A DNA stretch of 64,000 bases from Paraburkholderia flagellata (GCF_021390645.1 NZ_JAJEJT010000004.1:992001-1056000), one strand, 5' to 3'. Numbered from the stretch's first letter, positions 40,417 through 51,100 are shown. Notes: a model not told the origin generated them from the sequence alone. Made by a program: numbers and translations.

Positions 40417-42183
40417 TCAGAACGCCTTCGATAACTGCACGTAAAGCCGCGGCACCTTGTCGTCGCCGGTCGTGTCGGCCCGCGTGGTACGCCAGGCGAG
40501 ACTTGCGTCAAGCGTGATTCCGGCAGGGCCGGTCCAGTACACCGCAAGACCTGCTCCGCTGCGTGTGACGGTATTGGCGCCCTGCCCCGGTATAGAGCGC
40601 GCGTTATATCGACCCACTCCAATATCGAAGAATGCGGAAACCGTGACTGCTGAAATGACGGCATAGCGAATCGAGGCCGTCGCTATCAGCCCTTCATCGA
40701 CCACGGCCTCGTCAGGCGAATAGGCTCGCACCGCGTGCGGGCCACCTAGCGCAATGCGCGACGAGCTATCAAGATTCTCGTTGGCCCACTGCCCCGACAC
40801 ACCGAAAAACACACTCCACTTTTCGGTGATTGCGTTGAGGCGATTCGCGAGCATCGTCATACGAACGCTCGTGCCCTCCGTATGGCGCCCGTCGGGCGCT
40901 TGATCGAGTGCGAGGGCCTCGGCATTGTCGATATTCAGATGACCGACGGCGAGTTCGAGCTCCGCACTGTTGAAACCGCCGCCCAGAAAACTGTCCCGGC
41001 TTTCATAGGAGAGTCCGACGCTGCCGAGCGTGAGCTTCTGCGGATTGGTAAAGCCGGCGACGCCGACATTGTCGGTCAGCGAGCGATATTCGATCGCGCC
41101 GCGCAACAGCAGGTTCTGGCTGCGAGAGCGGATCAGCGGATACGAGACGGAACCGGTGACGACGTCGGCATTCCCTTGTGCATTGAGCGACGCAAAATCC
41201 TGACCCAGGTAGTAGTACAGATGTGAATAGGCGATCCCCACGCGCGTGCCGTTGCTGTCGACCGGCGCGTCATAGCCGATGCGGCCATACACGGTGTCAG
41301 AGCGCTCCGCCCACAGCAGGTTGACGTCCAGATTGTCGCCGATGCCGAACGGTGAGTTCAGTCGGCCAACCATGCCAAGGCGCCATTGGCCAGCCTGCGG
41401 AGCACCATAGTCGTCGAGCGACACGCCAAATTCCCAGCGTTTTGCTGGTTCCACGTTCACGGTCAGATCGACCGTACCCGGCACGCTACCCGCCTCGAGT
41501 GCCGACGTGACGCGCACGCCGGGCACGTCCGATAGCAGCAGCATCGTTCGTTCGAGATCACGCTGGAGGAGCGGCTTGCCAGGCTGGATCGCTGCGAGCC
41601 GCGCGCGCAGCAGGCTCTCTCGGACTGGCGTGTCTGGCGCGACATTCAGATGTACGCGACCAATCTTGCCTTCGAGCACAGTGAGCGTCACGTCGCCGCT
41701 GGTCACGTCCTGAGGGGGAACCACGACCTGGGCAAGCGCGTAGCCGCGCTCGTGATACGCCTGCGCGATGCGCGCCGCCATATCGTTCAGGTCGTTCAGG
41801 CTGACCTGCTGTCCGATCTTGCTGCTCACGAGCGGCAACAACGTCGCGGTGGAAAGCGTCTCGTTGCCAACCAGACGAATGCTATGAAGTTCGAACGTTT
41901 TCCCTCCGGCCACTGCAGGCGGGACAGTCGGCGCTTGAGGCAGCGCGCCAGCGTTCCCGGGTGGCGGCGCCTCGGGAACCGGGCGAGTCTGCTGGTTCAG
42001 GATGGTGCCGGCGCTGGGGACTTGCTGAGTCCCCGCTCCCGGAGCCTGCTGAGCCCATGCCCCGGTACAGAGTGCGCATGCGAGCGTCACTGGCAGACAG
42101 TGTGCCGCAGCGCGGCCTGTCACCGCGTGCAGCGCTTGATGCCGTCGGCACGTTTTGGGCCTTAAGAACATATTCTTGTTCAC
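40417..42183 (-). CDS. tpsB: TpsB outer-membrane transporter (FhaC/ShlB type)
   Basis: This is about 588 residues if translation starts at the GTG at 42183; an ATG at 42171 is the alternative. The frame stays open to 42210. A signal peptide (LPVTLACALCTGAWA) is followed by a Pro/Gln-rich linker, POTRA domains (NDLNDMAARIAQAYHERGYALAQVVVPPQ is cut here to its core: RIAQAYHERGYALAQV), and a 16-stranded barrel. The barrel contains the VRAY motif (PHAVRAYSPDEA) common in this family and ends in aromatic Phe. It exports TpsA across the outer membrane. It is sandwiched between the CHAT gene and tpsA. Confidence 0.9.
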   Translation of the reverse strand: MNKNMFLRPKTCRRHQALHAVTGRAAAHCLPVTLACALCTGAWAQQAPGAGTQQVPSAGTILNQQTRPVPEAPPPGNAGALPQAPTVPPAVAGGKTFELHSIRLVGNETLSTATLLPLVSSKIGQQVSLNDLNDMAARIAQAYHERGYALAQVVVPPQDVTSGDVTLTVLEGKIGRVHLNVAPDTPVRESLLRARLAAIQPGKPLLQRDLERTMLLLSDVPGVRVTSALEAGSVPGTVDLTVNVEPAKRWEFGVSLDDYGAPQAGQWRLGMVGRLNSPFGIGDNLDVNLLWAERSDTVYGRIGYDAPVDSNGTRVGIAYSHLYYYLGQDFASLNAQGNADVVTGSVSYPLIRSRSQNLLLRGAIEYRSLTDNVGVAGFTNPQKLTLGSVGLSYESRDSFLGGGFNSAELELAVGHLNIDNAEALALDQAPDGRHTEGTSVRMTMLANRLNAITEKWSVFFGVSGQWANENLDSSSRIALGGPHAVRAYSPDEAVVDEGLIATASIRYAVISAVTVSAFFDIGVGRYNARSIPGQGANTVTRSGAGLAVYWTGPAGITLDASLAWRTTRADTTGDDKVPRLYVQLSKAF

Positions 42184-42193
42184 GGAAACTATC

Positions 42194-44476
42194 TCATTGC
42201 GCCACGGCAAGGCGCCAGCCGCCCATCAAATCGAACGGAGCCCAATAAAACGGATGCGAGAACTTGCTGTTTGCGAGCACCGCGAGCTGCGCCTTGCGCA
42301 TCGCGTCGATCGCCTCGTCGCCGCCCGTGAGCGATGCATAGAAGGTGTGCATGGTCAGCTCGGTGGACTCGTCGGCGACGGGCCACATCGAGACGATCAA
42401 CGCCGAAGCGCCCGCATAGAAAAATGCGCGTGTGAACCCCATGATTTCGTCGCCGCGTTCGATGCGGCCGAGCGCCGTTTCGCAAGCCGAGAGCGTGACG
42501 AGTGCGACCTCGTTGAACTTGAGGTTGTAAATATCTTCCGCCAGCAGTGAATCGGGCCCGTCTGCCGGCTGCGATGCGGGCGCAAGCAGGATGCGCGAAT
42601 GCAGCGGATCAATCGTGTCCGCTTCGGCATGCGTAGCCACGTGCACGACGCGGCCAGTGGGCGCCTTGTCGTCAAACGCTGTGCGCGTCACGGCGCTTTT
42701 CAAAAGCGTCTCTTTTTTGGTGAATAGCGGGGCGATGCCGCGAACCTCGGCTTCAGCGCCAGGCAGGTCGAACTCCGGTGCGATGCGCGGATTGCCGAAC
42801 GCCACGAGATCGCTCGCGACACGCTGTTGCCGGTGCACGAGTTGGATCGCGACGCTCGCCGATGGCGCGAGCGCGATCGGATGCTGCTGGATCAGGTATT
42901 GCTGCCCGGTGCGCAACGCCTGAAACGGCATATAGTGCAGCGCGCCGTTGGGCACGATGATGAGACGTTCCTCCGGCCTTAGGCCTAATGGGTCGATCAG
43001 CAATGTGCCGAGTCGCGCGCCATACGTCAGCGCTTGTGGACGTCCGTTAATGATGGCGTTGCGAAAGTCTTTGACCGCGAGTGCCATGTCCTTTTGCGCC
43101 ACCGGCAGCGTCACGCCCTTGAGTCCGTCGCTACGCACCACCCAGACGATCATCTCCTTGGGCAGGCTTTGAAACTCGACGATTGCTTCGTTTGGCCGTA
43201 GCGCCGCGCGCACTTCATCGAGTGAGAGCACGCGGCCGTTCAACTGCTGTGGATCGACACGGGCGGCGAGGCGGTTGCGCACCACGTCAAGCAGGGCGCG
43301 TGCGCGGCTGCGCTCCGAGAGCGACCACGCCGTTTCATAGTCCCCGTCCTCTACGACGAGCGCGATGGTTTCCTCGAACACTGTTTGCGTATCCGCGAAT
43401 AAACCAGTCTTGAACTCATCGCTGCGAAAGCGTGCACGAACAGACTCCGAGTCGTCGAGAGCCTGCAACCATGCCTCGCGGGCACGTGCACGATCCCCCA
43501 TGGCCAGATAAGCTCGCCCCATGCCCTCGTGAGCCCACAGGTTTTCGTAGCTCGAATCACCCTTTTCGCTCTTGGTGACGCCTGCCGAAAACGCCGCGAG
43601 TGCCTCCTGCGGTTTGCCCTCAGCGAGCAGGAGATTGCCTTCGATACGGCGGTAGAACGGGGCGAGCAAACTGTCCTTTGCCTCGCTCGCCTCTCCAAAT
43701 GTCGCGCGCGCCGCGGCGGTGTCCCCGGCGGCGATCTGCCCATTGGTCAACGAAAGCAGTACTAACGGGCGGTAGCGCGGTGAGGCGACTGCGAGCGCGG
43801 CGCGATATTCGCTTATTGCGGTGGTGGGGTTGTCTTTGCGCAGCGCAATGTCGCCAAGCACCTTGTGCACCGGCGCAAGAACCTGCTCGGGGTTGTTCTG
43901 GCCAATTGCCAGTGCCTCGCTGGCGTAGCGTTGGGCGTCATCAAGGTCGCCCGCGTAACTATATGCAATCGCGAGGTCGCGTTTGGAGAGCGCGAGCAGA
44001 TTGGTGTTGTCGGTCTGCTGCGCTACAAGCAACGCGCGCGAAGCGGCCTCGATGCTCTCCCGGAATTCGCCGCGTTCAGCAGCCGCGACTGCCATGCTGC
44101 AATATGCGTAGCCATCGAGTTTCACCTGGTCGCGCTCGAGCAGTAGACGCCCTTCCTTCGTGAGGGACTGTATCGTCTCGGCGTCGCGCGCCCGTGCTTC
44201 CGCCTCCCGTGCAGCCGGTGTCAGGGGCTTGTCCTGTGCGTACGCCCAATGCGCCGCGCCAACGAGTGTGAGCAGGCAGACGATCAACCCAACGACCGCG
44301 GCGAGCGCACGAGGTCCGATTGCGCAATTGGCCGAACGTCGCTCCCTCGCACGACAGCAGATTACGCTGCACCCAGCTGGAGCAGGAGCAGCGTCTCCCT
44401 GGCGGGACGACAGGAGATCCTCGATCGGATTCACGCTCGATTCCGTCGGAAAGTGTGAAACGCGGGCATTGCTCAT
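42194..44476 (-). CDS. CHAT-domain caspase-like protease with TPR repeats
   Basis: This protein of about 760 residues has an N-terminal hydrophobic segment (AAVVGLIVCLLTLVGAAHWA), so it is exported or membrane-anchored. TPR-like repeats follow, then a C-terminal CHAT domain. The catalytic dyad is intact: His in VVHVATHA (codon at 42629-42631) and Cys in TLSACETALG (codon at 42482-42484). CHAT proteases are related to separase and caspases. The start is uncertain: a GTG at 44530, this ATG at 44476, or a GTG near 44434 with a better ribosome-binding site. It is the first gene of a unit continuing into tpsB, tpsA and tssABC. Confidence 0.88.
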   Translation of the reverse strand: MSNARVSHFPTESSVNPIEDLLSSRQGDAAPAPAGCSVICCRARERRSANCAIGPRALAAVVGLIVCLLTLVGAAHWAYAQDKPLTPAAREAEARARDAETIQSLTKEGRLLLERDQVKLDGYAYCSMAVAAAERGEFRESIEAASRALLVAQQTDNTNLLALSKRDLAIAYSYAGDLDDAQRYASEALAIGQNNPEQVLAPVHKVLGDIALRKDNPTTAISEYRAALAVASPRYRPLVLLSLTNGQIAAGDTAAARATFGEASEAKDSLLAPFYRRIEGNLLLAEGKPQEALAAFSAGVTKSEKGDSSYENLWAHEGMGRAYLAMGDRARAREAWLQALDDSESVRARFRSDEFKTGLFADTQTVFEETIALVVEDGDYETAWSLSERSRARALLDVVRNRLAARVDPQQLNGRVLSLDEVRAALRPNEAIVEFQSLPKEMIVWVVRSDGLKGVTLPVAQKDMALAVKDFRNAIINGRPQALTYGARLGTLLIDPLGLRPEERLIIVPNGALHYMPFQALRTGQQYLIQQHPIALAPSASVAIQLVHRQQRVASDLVAFGNPRIAPEFDLPGAEAEVRGIAPLFTKKETLLKSAVTRTAFDDKAPTGRVVHVATHAEADTIDPLHSRILLAPASQPADGPDSLLAEDIYNLKFNEVALVTLSACETALGRIERGDEIMGFTRAFFYAGASALIVSMWPVADESTELTMHTFYASLTGGDEAIDAMRKAQLAVLANSKFSHPFYWAPFDLMGGWRLAVAQ

Positions 44477-44581
44477 CGCGAGGCAGCAGCGGACACGAGA
44501 CGTCTGATCTCCCAGCGTCCCGGGTTTCACTGCACTGCTTTCGGGTTAAACGAACCAGCGGGAAAATTTTCAAAAATGCTT

Positions 44582-44633
44582 CTGGCAGATTCGTATGCAA
44601 GACAACATTGCCCGGCAATGTGGCGTCTGCCAG
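44582..44633. promoter_or_regulatory. Nested inverted repeats in the CHAT-tssJ divergent region
   Basis: Outer arms ctggcaga (44582-44589) and tctgccag (44626-44633) enclose a second inverted repeat, acattgcc-c-ggcaatgt (44605-44621). Both are perfect. They lie between the divergent CHAT and tssJ start codons, about 70 bases before tssJ. They could be an operator for a dimeric regulator or a 5' leader hairpin. Confidence 0.55.
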
Positions 44634-44701
44634 CGCCGTTCCTCGCCTAGAATGCGTTCCTGCAAGCCGAATCCAGGCTGTGCCTGCAAGAGGGAGACGC
44701 C

Positions 44702-45268
44702 ATGCAAAGGATCGAATCGACCGCGGCGTACCACGGAGCGTTGCCGGGCGTCATGGCCTCGCATGTGCCTTGCACGCTCCCCCATGCCAACCTCCGCCGG
44801 CTTGCTGGCAAATGGTTGAAGTCTGTTTTCTTGTCCGCGCTGCTCCTGTCAACCGCATGCAAATCGCCCCCTCCCCCTCCTCCGCCAACGGCCATCAAGG
44901 TCAACGTCGTCGTGCTCGCAACCGCGAACCCCGATAGCAAAGGCAGGCCTTCGCCCATTGTCGTGCGCGTCTATGAGTTGAAGTCCACCGCCGCGTTCGA
45001 CAGTGCCGACTTCTTTACGCTATACGGTAAGGACCAAGCGACGCTCGGTGCTGATCTCAATGCCAAAAACGAGTTCCTGCTGCGCCCAGGAGAGAGCAAA
45101 AGCTTCGAACAGGTCGTCCAACCCGGCACGAAATACGTTGCCATTGTCGCCGCGTACCGCGATATCGAACGCTCGCGCTGGCGCGCCGTTGCGCCTGTGC
45201 CGCCGAACCGGACCACCTCGCTCGCGGTGAAAGTCGATGCGGCAGACGTGGTCATCGGCCCACCTTGA
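44702..45268 (+). CDS. tssJ: T6SS outer-membrane lipoprotein TssJ
   Basis: This 188-residue protein is the lipoprotein that anchors the TssJLM membrane complex to the outer membrane. The lipobox is LLSTAC (Cys53), followed by a Pro-rich linker and the TssJ beta sandwich with PIVVRVYELKSTAAFDSADFFTLY. The N-terminal extension before the lipobox is long. An alternative start at 44753 is shorter, but ggagacgcc precedes 44702. A gap of about 170 bases with no gene separates it from tssK. Confidence 0.92.
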   Translation: MQRIESTAAYHGALPGVMASHVPCTLPHANLRRLAGKWLKSVFLSALLLSTACKSPPPPPPPTAIKVNVVVLATANPDSKGRPSPIVVRVYELKSTAAFDSADFFTLYGKDQATLGADLNAKNEFLLRPGESKSFEQVVQPGTKYVAIVAAYRDIERSRWRAVAPVPPNRTTSLAVKVDAADVVIGPP

Positions 45269-45436
45269 GATGGCGGTGCGGCTTGCGGATGGATCGGTCA
45301 TCGGCAAGGCGCCTCCTTCTTTGCAAATTTTGTCCCGATCGATCGTTTTTGAGGATGGGCGCTCCGCAGGGCGGCGGCGTGTGCCCGCGCAAACCTGTTA
45401 CTCCACGCACGGCACTGCCTGCCGATACGAGCCACC

Positions 45437-46768
45437 ATGACCTGGCACCAAAGAACGATCTGGTCCGAGGGGTTGTTCCTGGAGCCCCAGCATTTTCAGC
45501 AGCATGACCGCTTCATCGAGCACCTGGTTCGCTCGCACGGCCGGGCTACTGAACCATGGTCCTGGGGCTGGGTATCGTATCTGCTCGACGAGGTCACGCT
45601 CGGGCTGGGCAAGGTCGCGCTCATCTCCGCGTTCGGCGTGTTGCCTGACGGGACCGCATTTACGTTCCCCGACGAAGAGCCTGCGCCACCGCCGCTCGAC
45701 ATCCCTGCAGGCACCCGCGACGAAGTAGTCGTGCTCGCATTGCCCCTGGCGCGCAACGGCGCCAAGGAAGTTGATGTCGAAGGCGGTGCGGCCGATGGCC
45801 TGCGCTACCTTGCGGCAGACACCTCAGTCACCGACAGCACGACGAGCACGGACCGCGTGGCCCAGATGCGTGTCGGCATGCCGAACCTGCGCCTGATGCT
45901 TGCGCACGACAGCACCGACGCCTTCACAACGATCGGGCTCGCGCGCGTAGTGGAAAGGCGCGCGGACAACCGGGTGGTTCTCGATGCCCGCTATATCCCG
46001 CCGATGCTCCACGCACTCGCCAATCCGCAGCTGCTCGGCTACGAGCAGGAGATCGCGGGTCTGCTGCACCAGCACGCGGACCGGATCGCCGCACGGCTCG
46101 CCAGACCGGGGCACGGCGGGGTCGCGGAGGTCGCCGACTTCCTGCTGCTGCAGACCATGAACCGATTCGAGCCGCTATTCATGCATTTGCAGCAAGTGCC
46201 GCTGCTGCATCCCGAGCGGTTCTATCAACTCGCCATCGCCTTGTCGGGAGATCTCGCCACCTTTGACGAACGTCGCAGGGTCGTCATGTACCCCCCATAT
46301 TGTCACGACGACCTGGAGGCCTCGTTCGAGCCCGTGATGCGTGAACTGCGTCAGTCGCTGTCACAGGTGCGCGAGCCTGACGCTGTCGCGATCGAGTTGC
46401 AAAGCCGCAAATCCGGCGTACGAGTGGCGTCGATCAACGACCTCGAACTGGTAAAGAAGGCCGGCTTCGTGCTGGCAGCCAACGCAAAGATGTCCGGCGA
46501 GGCGCTGCGGGTGCGCTTCCCGACCCAGGTGAAGATCGCGCCGGCCGACCGCATTCGCGATCTGGTCAATCTGGCGCTCCCGGGCATCGGGCTGCGCGCC
46601 ATGCCAGTCGCACCGCGGCAGATCCCTTTTCATGCGGGTTACAGCTATTTCGAGCTCGATCGGAATGGCGATCTGTGGAAGGAGCTTGAACAGACCGGCA
46701 ATCTCGCCATGTATATCGCGGGCGAGTTTCCCGGACTCGAACTGGAATTCTGGGCGATCCGCCAGTGA
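45437..46768 (+). CDS. tssK: T6SS baseplate-membrane connector TssK
   Basis: This 443-residue protein links the baseplate to the membrane complex (VasE/ImpJ family). The N terminus has WSEGLFLEPQHFQQHDRF, a TssK signature, then WGWVSYLLDEVTLGLGKVAL. Near the C terminus come LVNLALPGIGLRAMPVAPRQIPFH and YFELDRNG. Its stop overlaps the presumed GTG start of tssL. Confidence 0.96.
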   Translation: MTWHQRTIWSEGLFLEPQHFQQHDRFIEHLVRSHGRATEPWSWGWVSYLLDEVTLGLGKVALISAFGVLPDGTAFTFPDEEPAPPPLDIPAGTRDEVVVLALPLARNGAKEVDVEGGAADGLRYLAADTSVTDSTTSTDRVAQMRVGMPNLRLMLAHDSTDAFTTIGLARVVERRADNRVVLDARYIPPMLHALANPQLLGYEQEIAGLLHQHADRIAARLARPGHGGVAEVADFLLLQTMNRFEPLFMHLQQVPLLHPERFYQLAIALSGDLATFDERRRVVMYPPYCHDDLEASFEPVMRELRQSLSQVREPDAVAIELQSRKSGVRVASINDLELVKKAGFVLAANAKMSGEALRVRFPTQVKIAPADRIRDLVNLALPGIGLRAMPVAPRQIPFHAGYSYFELDRNGDLWKELEQTGNLAMYIAGEFPGLELEFWAIRQ

Positions 46769-48090
46769 CGGCCATGCCGAGCGACGATCCGTTTGAGGGT
46801 TTTGAACCTGATCAGACCATGATCAAGCCTAATCCAGGCGCGCGGCGGCGTCCGGAGGCGGCCGGATCTCCGTGGGCGGGAGAAACCTCAGGCGGCGCCG
46901 GTGCGGAGCCCTCGCTCGATGCTGTGTTCGCCGCGGCTGGATCAAGCGGCTCGCTCAATCCGCTGATCGCGGCTTGCACGCCACTGCTGCGGCTAGGCCC
47001 TCAAATCCGGGCGATGACGTCCTGCGCCGACCCCGTTGCATTGCGCGATACGCTCGCGCGCGGGATCCGCCGCTTCGAGGCCCAGGCGAGAGCAAGCGCA
47101 ATCCCCGCGGAACACGTCACCGCCGCCCGCTACATCCTTTGCACCATGCTCGACGAAGCGGCTTCGGGTACGCCATGGGGAGCGGGCGTGTGGGCACGCC
47201 AGAGTCTGCTCGTCACCTTCCACAACGAGACCTGGGGCGGCGAAAAGGTCTTCCAGCTGCTCGCGCGGCTCGCCCAGAAACCCGCGCAACATCTGCAGTT
47301 GCTCGAACTGATGAACCTCGTGCTGGCGCTCGGCTTCGAAGGCCGTTACCGGGTGGAAGGCGGAGGCCATCGCACGCTCGAGACGGTGCGCGAGCGGCTA
47401 TATCAGTTGATCCGCAAGGAGCGCGGCGAACCGGAGCGGGCTTTGTCGCCTCACTGGCAGGGTGTTGCGGGCGCGCGCCGCCGGGTCACCGACGTGCTGC
47501 CCGTGTGGGTGGTGGGTGCGTTCGCCTTGCTGGTGCTGGCCCTCATCTATCTGGCGATGAGCTTCAGTCTGAGCCGCCACTCGGATCCCGCGTTCGATAC
47601 GATCGCGTCGATCCGTGCAGGCGCGACGCGACCGATCGTGATTGCTCCGGCAGCGAAGCCGCGGCTTGCCGAGTTCCTAGCACCTGAAATCCGCGACGGC
47701 CTCGTCAGCGTCAACGACCAGGTCGATCGCTCAATCATCACAATCCGGGGAGACAGCATTTTCAGACCGGGCAGCGCAGCCGTTTCCGAACGTGTCACAC
47801 CGCTACTCCAGCGCATCGCAGCGGCGCTGAACGCCGTGCCGGGCAACGCGCTAGTCACCGGCCATACCGACAATCAGCCGATCCGCTCCGCACGCTTTCC
47901 GTCGAACTGGGAACTGTCGCAGGAGCGCGCCGCAAACGTACGGGACATGCTCGCAGCGACGGTCGCGCCCGCCCGTCTGAAGGCCGAGGGTCATGCAGAC
48001 TCCGATCCGGTTGCGCCGAACGACACGCCGGCTGGCCGGGCGCTAAACCGGCGTGTCGAAATCACGCTGTTCGCCAGGCCCGGCTCGTAG
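46765..48090 (+). CDS. tssL: T6SS membrane protein TssL with OmpA domain
   Basis: This protein is 441 residues from the GTG at 46765, or three codons less from the ATG at 46774. The cytoplasmic DotU domain (about 55-235, with NPLIAACTPLL and ILCTMLDEAASGTPWG) is followed by a membrane segment (VWVVGAFALLVLALIYLAM, about 248-266). A periplasmic OmpA-type peptidoglycan-binding domain follows (about 330-440, with VTGHTDNQPIRS and LNRRVEITLF). It is thus the extended TssL form that anchors the complex to the cell wall. It leads directly into tssM. Confidence 0.95.
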   Translation: MTAMPSDDPFEGFEPDQTMIKPNPGARRRPEAAGSPWAGETSGGAGAEPSLDAVFAAAGSSGSLNPLIAACTPLLRLGPQIRAMTSCADPVALRDTLARGIRRFEAQARASAIPAEHVTAARYILCTMLDEAASGTPWGAGVWARQSLLVTFHNETWGGEKVFQLLARLAQKPAQHLQLLELMNLVLALGFEGRYRVEGGGHRTLETVRERLYQLIRKERGEPERALSPHWQGVAGARRRVTDVLPVWVVGAFALLVLALIYLAMSFSLSRHSDPAFDTIASIRAGATRPIVIAPAAKPRLAEFLAPEIRDGLVSVNDQVDRSIITIRGDSIFRPGSAAVSERVTPLLQRIAAALNAVPGNALVTGHTDNQPIRSARFPSNWELSQERAANVRDMLAATVAPARLKAEGHADSDPVAPNDTPAGRALNRRVEITLFARPGS

Positions 48091-48118
48091 GCTATTGCTG
48101 ACGATTGCGGATCTCGAC

Positions 48119-51100
48119 ATGAAGAAAATCCTGTCGGTCGTGTTCCATCCGATCCTCCTGATGATCGTGGGCTTGCTGCTAGTTTCGGCAGTCATCTGGC
48201 TGGTCGGCCCCTTGCTCTCGGTGGCGCATAACTATCCGCTCGAATCGGAAAACGCACGGTTGATCGCAATTGGTTGTGTCGTCCTGCTAATTGTCTTGCG
48301 GCGGCTTTTCGCGGCGTGGCGAGCGCGGCGCACCCAGGCAGCGCTTGCCGACGGTCTAGCCGCGCGCACCGAAGCGCCTCGAGAGGCGCCGCCCGGCCCC
48401 GGAGACGCGGAGGTGACCACGCTGCACGAACGCTTCGACGAAGCACTCGGCATTCTGCGGCAAGCGCGAGTTTCCGCCTCGGGCCGCAAGCCAGGATGGC
48501 GCGACTGGTTGTCGCTTTCGTCCCGGCAGTACCTGTATCAACTGCCCTGGTACATGTTCATCGGCGCACCGGGTTCGGGCAAAACCACCGCGCTGATTCA
48601 TTCAGGACTGAGCTTCCCGCTCGCGGAGCGCTTCGGCACGGACGGGATCAAAGGGGTGGGCGGCACGCGCAACTGCGACTGGTGGTTCACCGAGGAAGCG
48701 GTGCTGATCGATACAGCCGGCCGCTACACGACACACGAGAGCGACCGCGACGCAGACCGCGCCGCCTGGCAGGGGTTTCTCGGTCTGCTCAAGAAAACTC
48801 GGCCGCGGCAGCCGATCAACGGTGTACTGGTCACCGTGAGCGTTTCGGATCTGCTCGACTCGACACCGGACGGCCTCCCCGAGATGGCTGCCGCACTGCG
48901 GGCCCGCGTGCGCGAGCTCACCGAACAATTCGGCACCCGCTTTCCAGTCTACGTACTGGTAACCAAGACAGACCTGCTTGCGGGCTTCAGCGAGTTTTTT
49001 GCTGACTTGACCAAGGAGGAGCGCGCGCAGGTCTTCGGCTTCACGTTGCCCTATCAGGCTGACGCTCCAGAAGCAGCAAACGCCTTGAATGCCCGCGTCA
49101 TCGAGGAGCTTGACGCACTCGAGACCCGGCTGGTAGCCCGCGTACCCGAACGACTGCACGCGGAGACGGGCCTATCGCAGCGCGCTGCAATCTTCGGCTT
49201 TCCGCAGCAGTTCGCCGCGCTCAAGGCGATAATCGCCGACTTTCTGCGGACAACCTTCGTGCAGACTCGCCACGACGAGACACAAATGGTTCGGGGCGTC
49301 TACTTTACGAGCGGTACGCAGGAAGGCACGCCGATCGATCGTGTCATGGGCGCGATTGCACGCGCCTTCGGCGTCGAGCGCAACATCCAGGCGCCCCGTC
49401 CGGCAAGTGGACGGAGCTTCTTCATTACCAGGCTGTTGAGCGAGGTGGTCTTCGCAGAACAAGGACTGGCCGGGTCAAATCTTGCGTGGGCGAGGCGGCG
49501 CCGCGTGCGCCACCTCGCCGCCTGCGCGGCGATCGCCCTTGTCGCGGCTGGCGCACTGACGCTCTGGAGCATGAGCTATCTGCACAACCGCGCTTATGTG
49601 GCGAGCGTCCATGAGGCTGCGCGTTCCGCCCAAGCCGCCGTTGCGGCAACCAACTCAGCCAACGCCAGTCTCGTCGCTCTGCTGCCATTGCTCTCGGCGG
49701 TGCGCAATTTGGCATCGACGCCCCAGATCGATGCCGCGCATCCGCCGTTTGGCATGCAATGGGGCCTGTGGCAGGGTCGCAAGCTGGACGCGGCCGCTGA
49801 CTCCGCCTACCAGCGCTTGCTCACCGACCTGTTTCTGCCAAAGCTCGCAGCGCGGATCGAAGAACAGGCACGCGGCGCAAGCGCGGCAAACCCAGGGTAT
49901 GCGTATGAAGCGCTCAAGGCCTATCTGATGATCAACCAGCCCGAGCATCAGGATCCCGACGCACTGAAGGTGTGGATTCTCACCGACTGGGATCGCACCC
50001 TGCCGCGCGAGGTGAGCAACGACCAGCGCGCGGCGTTGCGCGCACATCTTGATGCGCTGCTCGCCCGCGGCGCTGTGCATTCCAACCTCCCGTTCGACGA
50101 CAGCCTCGTTGCTCATCTGCGCGGCATGCTGGCTTCCAGCCCGCTCGCGCAGCGGGTGTACGGGCGGCTCAAGCAGCAAGGCGTGGGGGCCGATTTTCCG
50201 GAGTTCACGGTGGCGCGCGCAGGCGGCCCGAACGCGTCGATCGTCTTCACCCGCGCGAGCGGTGCGCCGGTCACGCAAGGCGTGCCCGGCCTCTATTCAT
50301 TTGATGGCTACCATCGGGCGTTCCTCAGCGCGATCGATCAGGTCGCGGCTCAACTGGCGTCCGAGGAGCCGTGGGTACTTGGCATTCACGACCAGAGTGG
50401 CTTACCGCGCGGCGACCCGGCAGCCATGCGGCGCCTCACCGAAGACGTGCGTCTTCTCTATCTGCAGGACTACGCGCGCATCTGGAAAGCCTTTCTCGAC
50501 GACATCCGCATCGTACGCGCTACCACGCTGACCGAAGCCGCGCAGATCGCCCGGATCCTGTCGGCGCCGGATTCCCCGCTGCTCGCGCTCGCGCGCGCTG
50601 CCTCCCGCGAGACCACGCTCGGCACGAAGCCCGAAAGCGAAGCCGGCGTGGTCGATAAGGCGAACGACAAGCTCGCCGCCGCGCGCGAAAATCTAATGAA
50701 GATCATCGGCGAGCCCGATCCGACCAGGATTGCGCCGGTCGCACCCGGCAATCAGCTGGAGAGCATCGTCGATGACCGTTTTGCGGACCTGCGCGCGCTG
50801 GTCACGAGCCCCGGCGCGGGTCAGCCCGCGCCGATCACCCAGACGATCGGCCTCATCAACGATATGTACGTCTATCTAAACGCCACCGATCAGGCGCTCC
50901 AGCAAAAGACCGCACCGCCCCCGTCCGACGTGCCGTCCAAGCTGCGTGCGCAAGCCGGGCGGCTGCCCGAGCCGATCCGCACGGCGCTCGTCGACCTTGG
51001 CAGCGCTGGCGCAGTCGAGACGCAGGACGCGCGGCGCGCCAATCTCACGGCGGACCTCAAGGAGTCGGTCGCCTCGTTCTGCAACCGCGCGGTGACCGGG

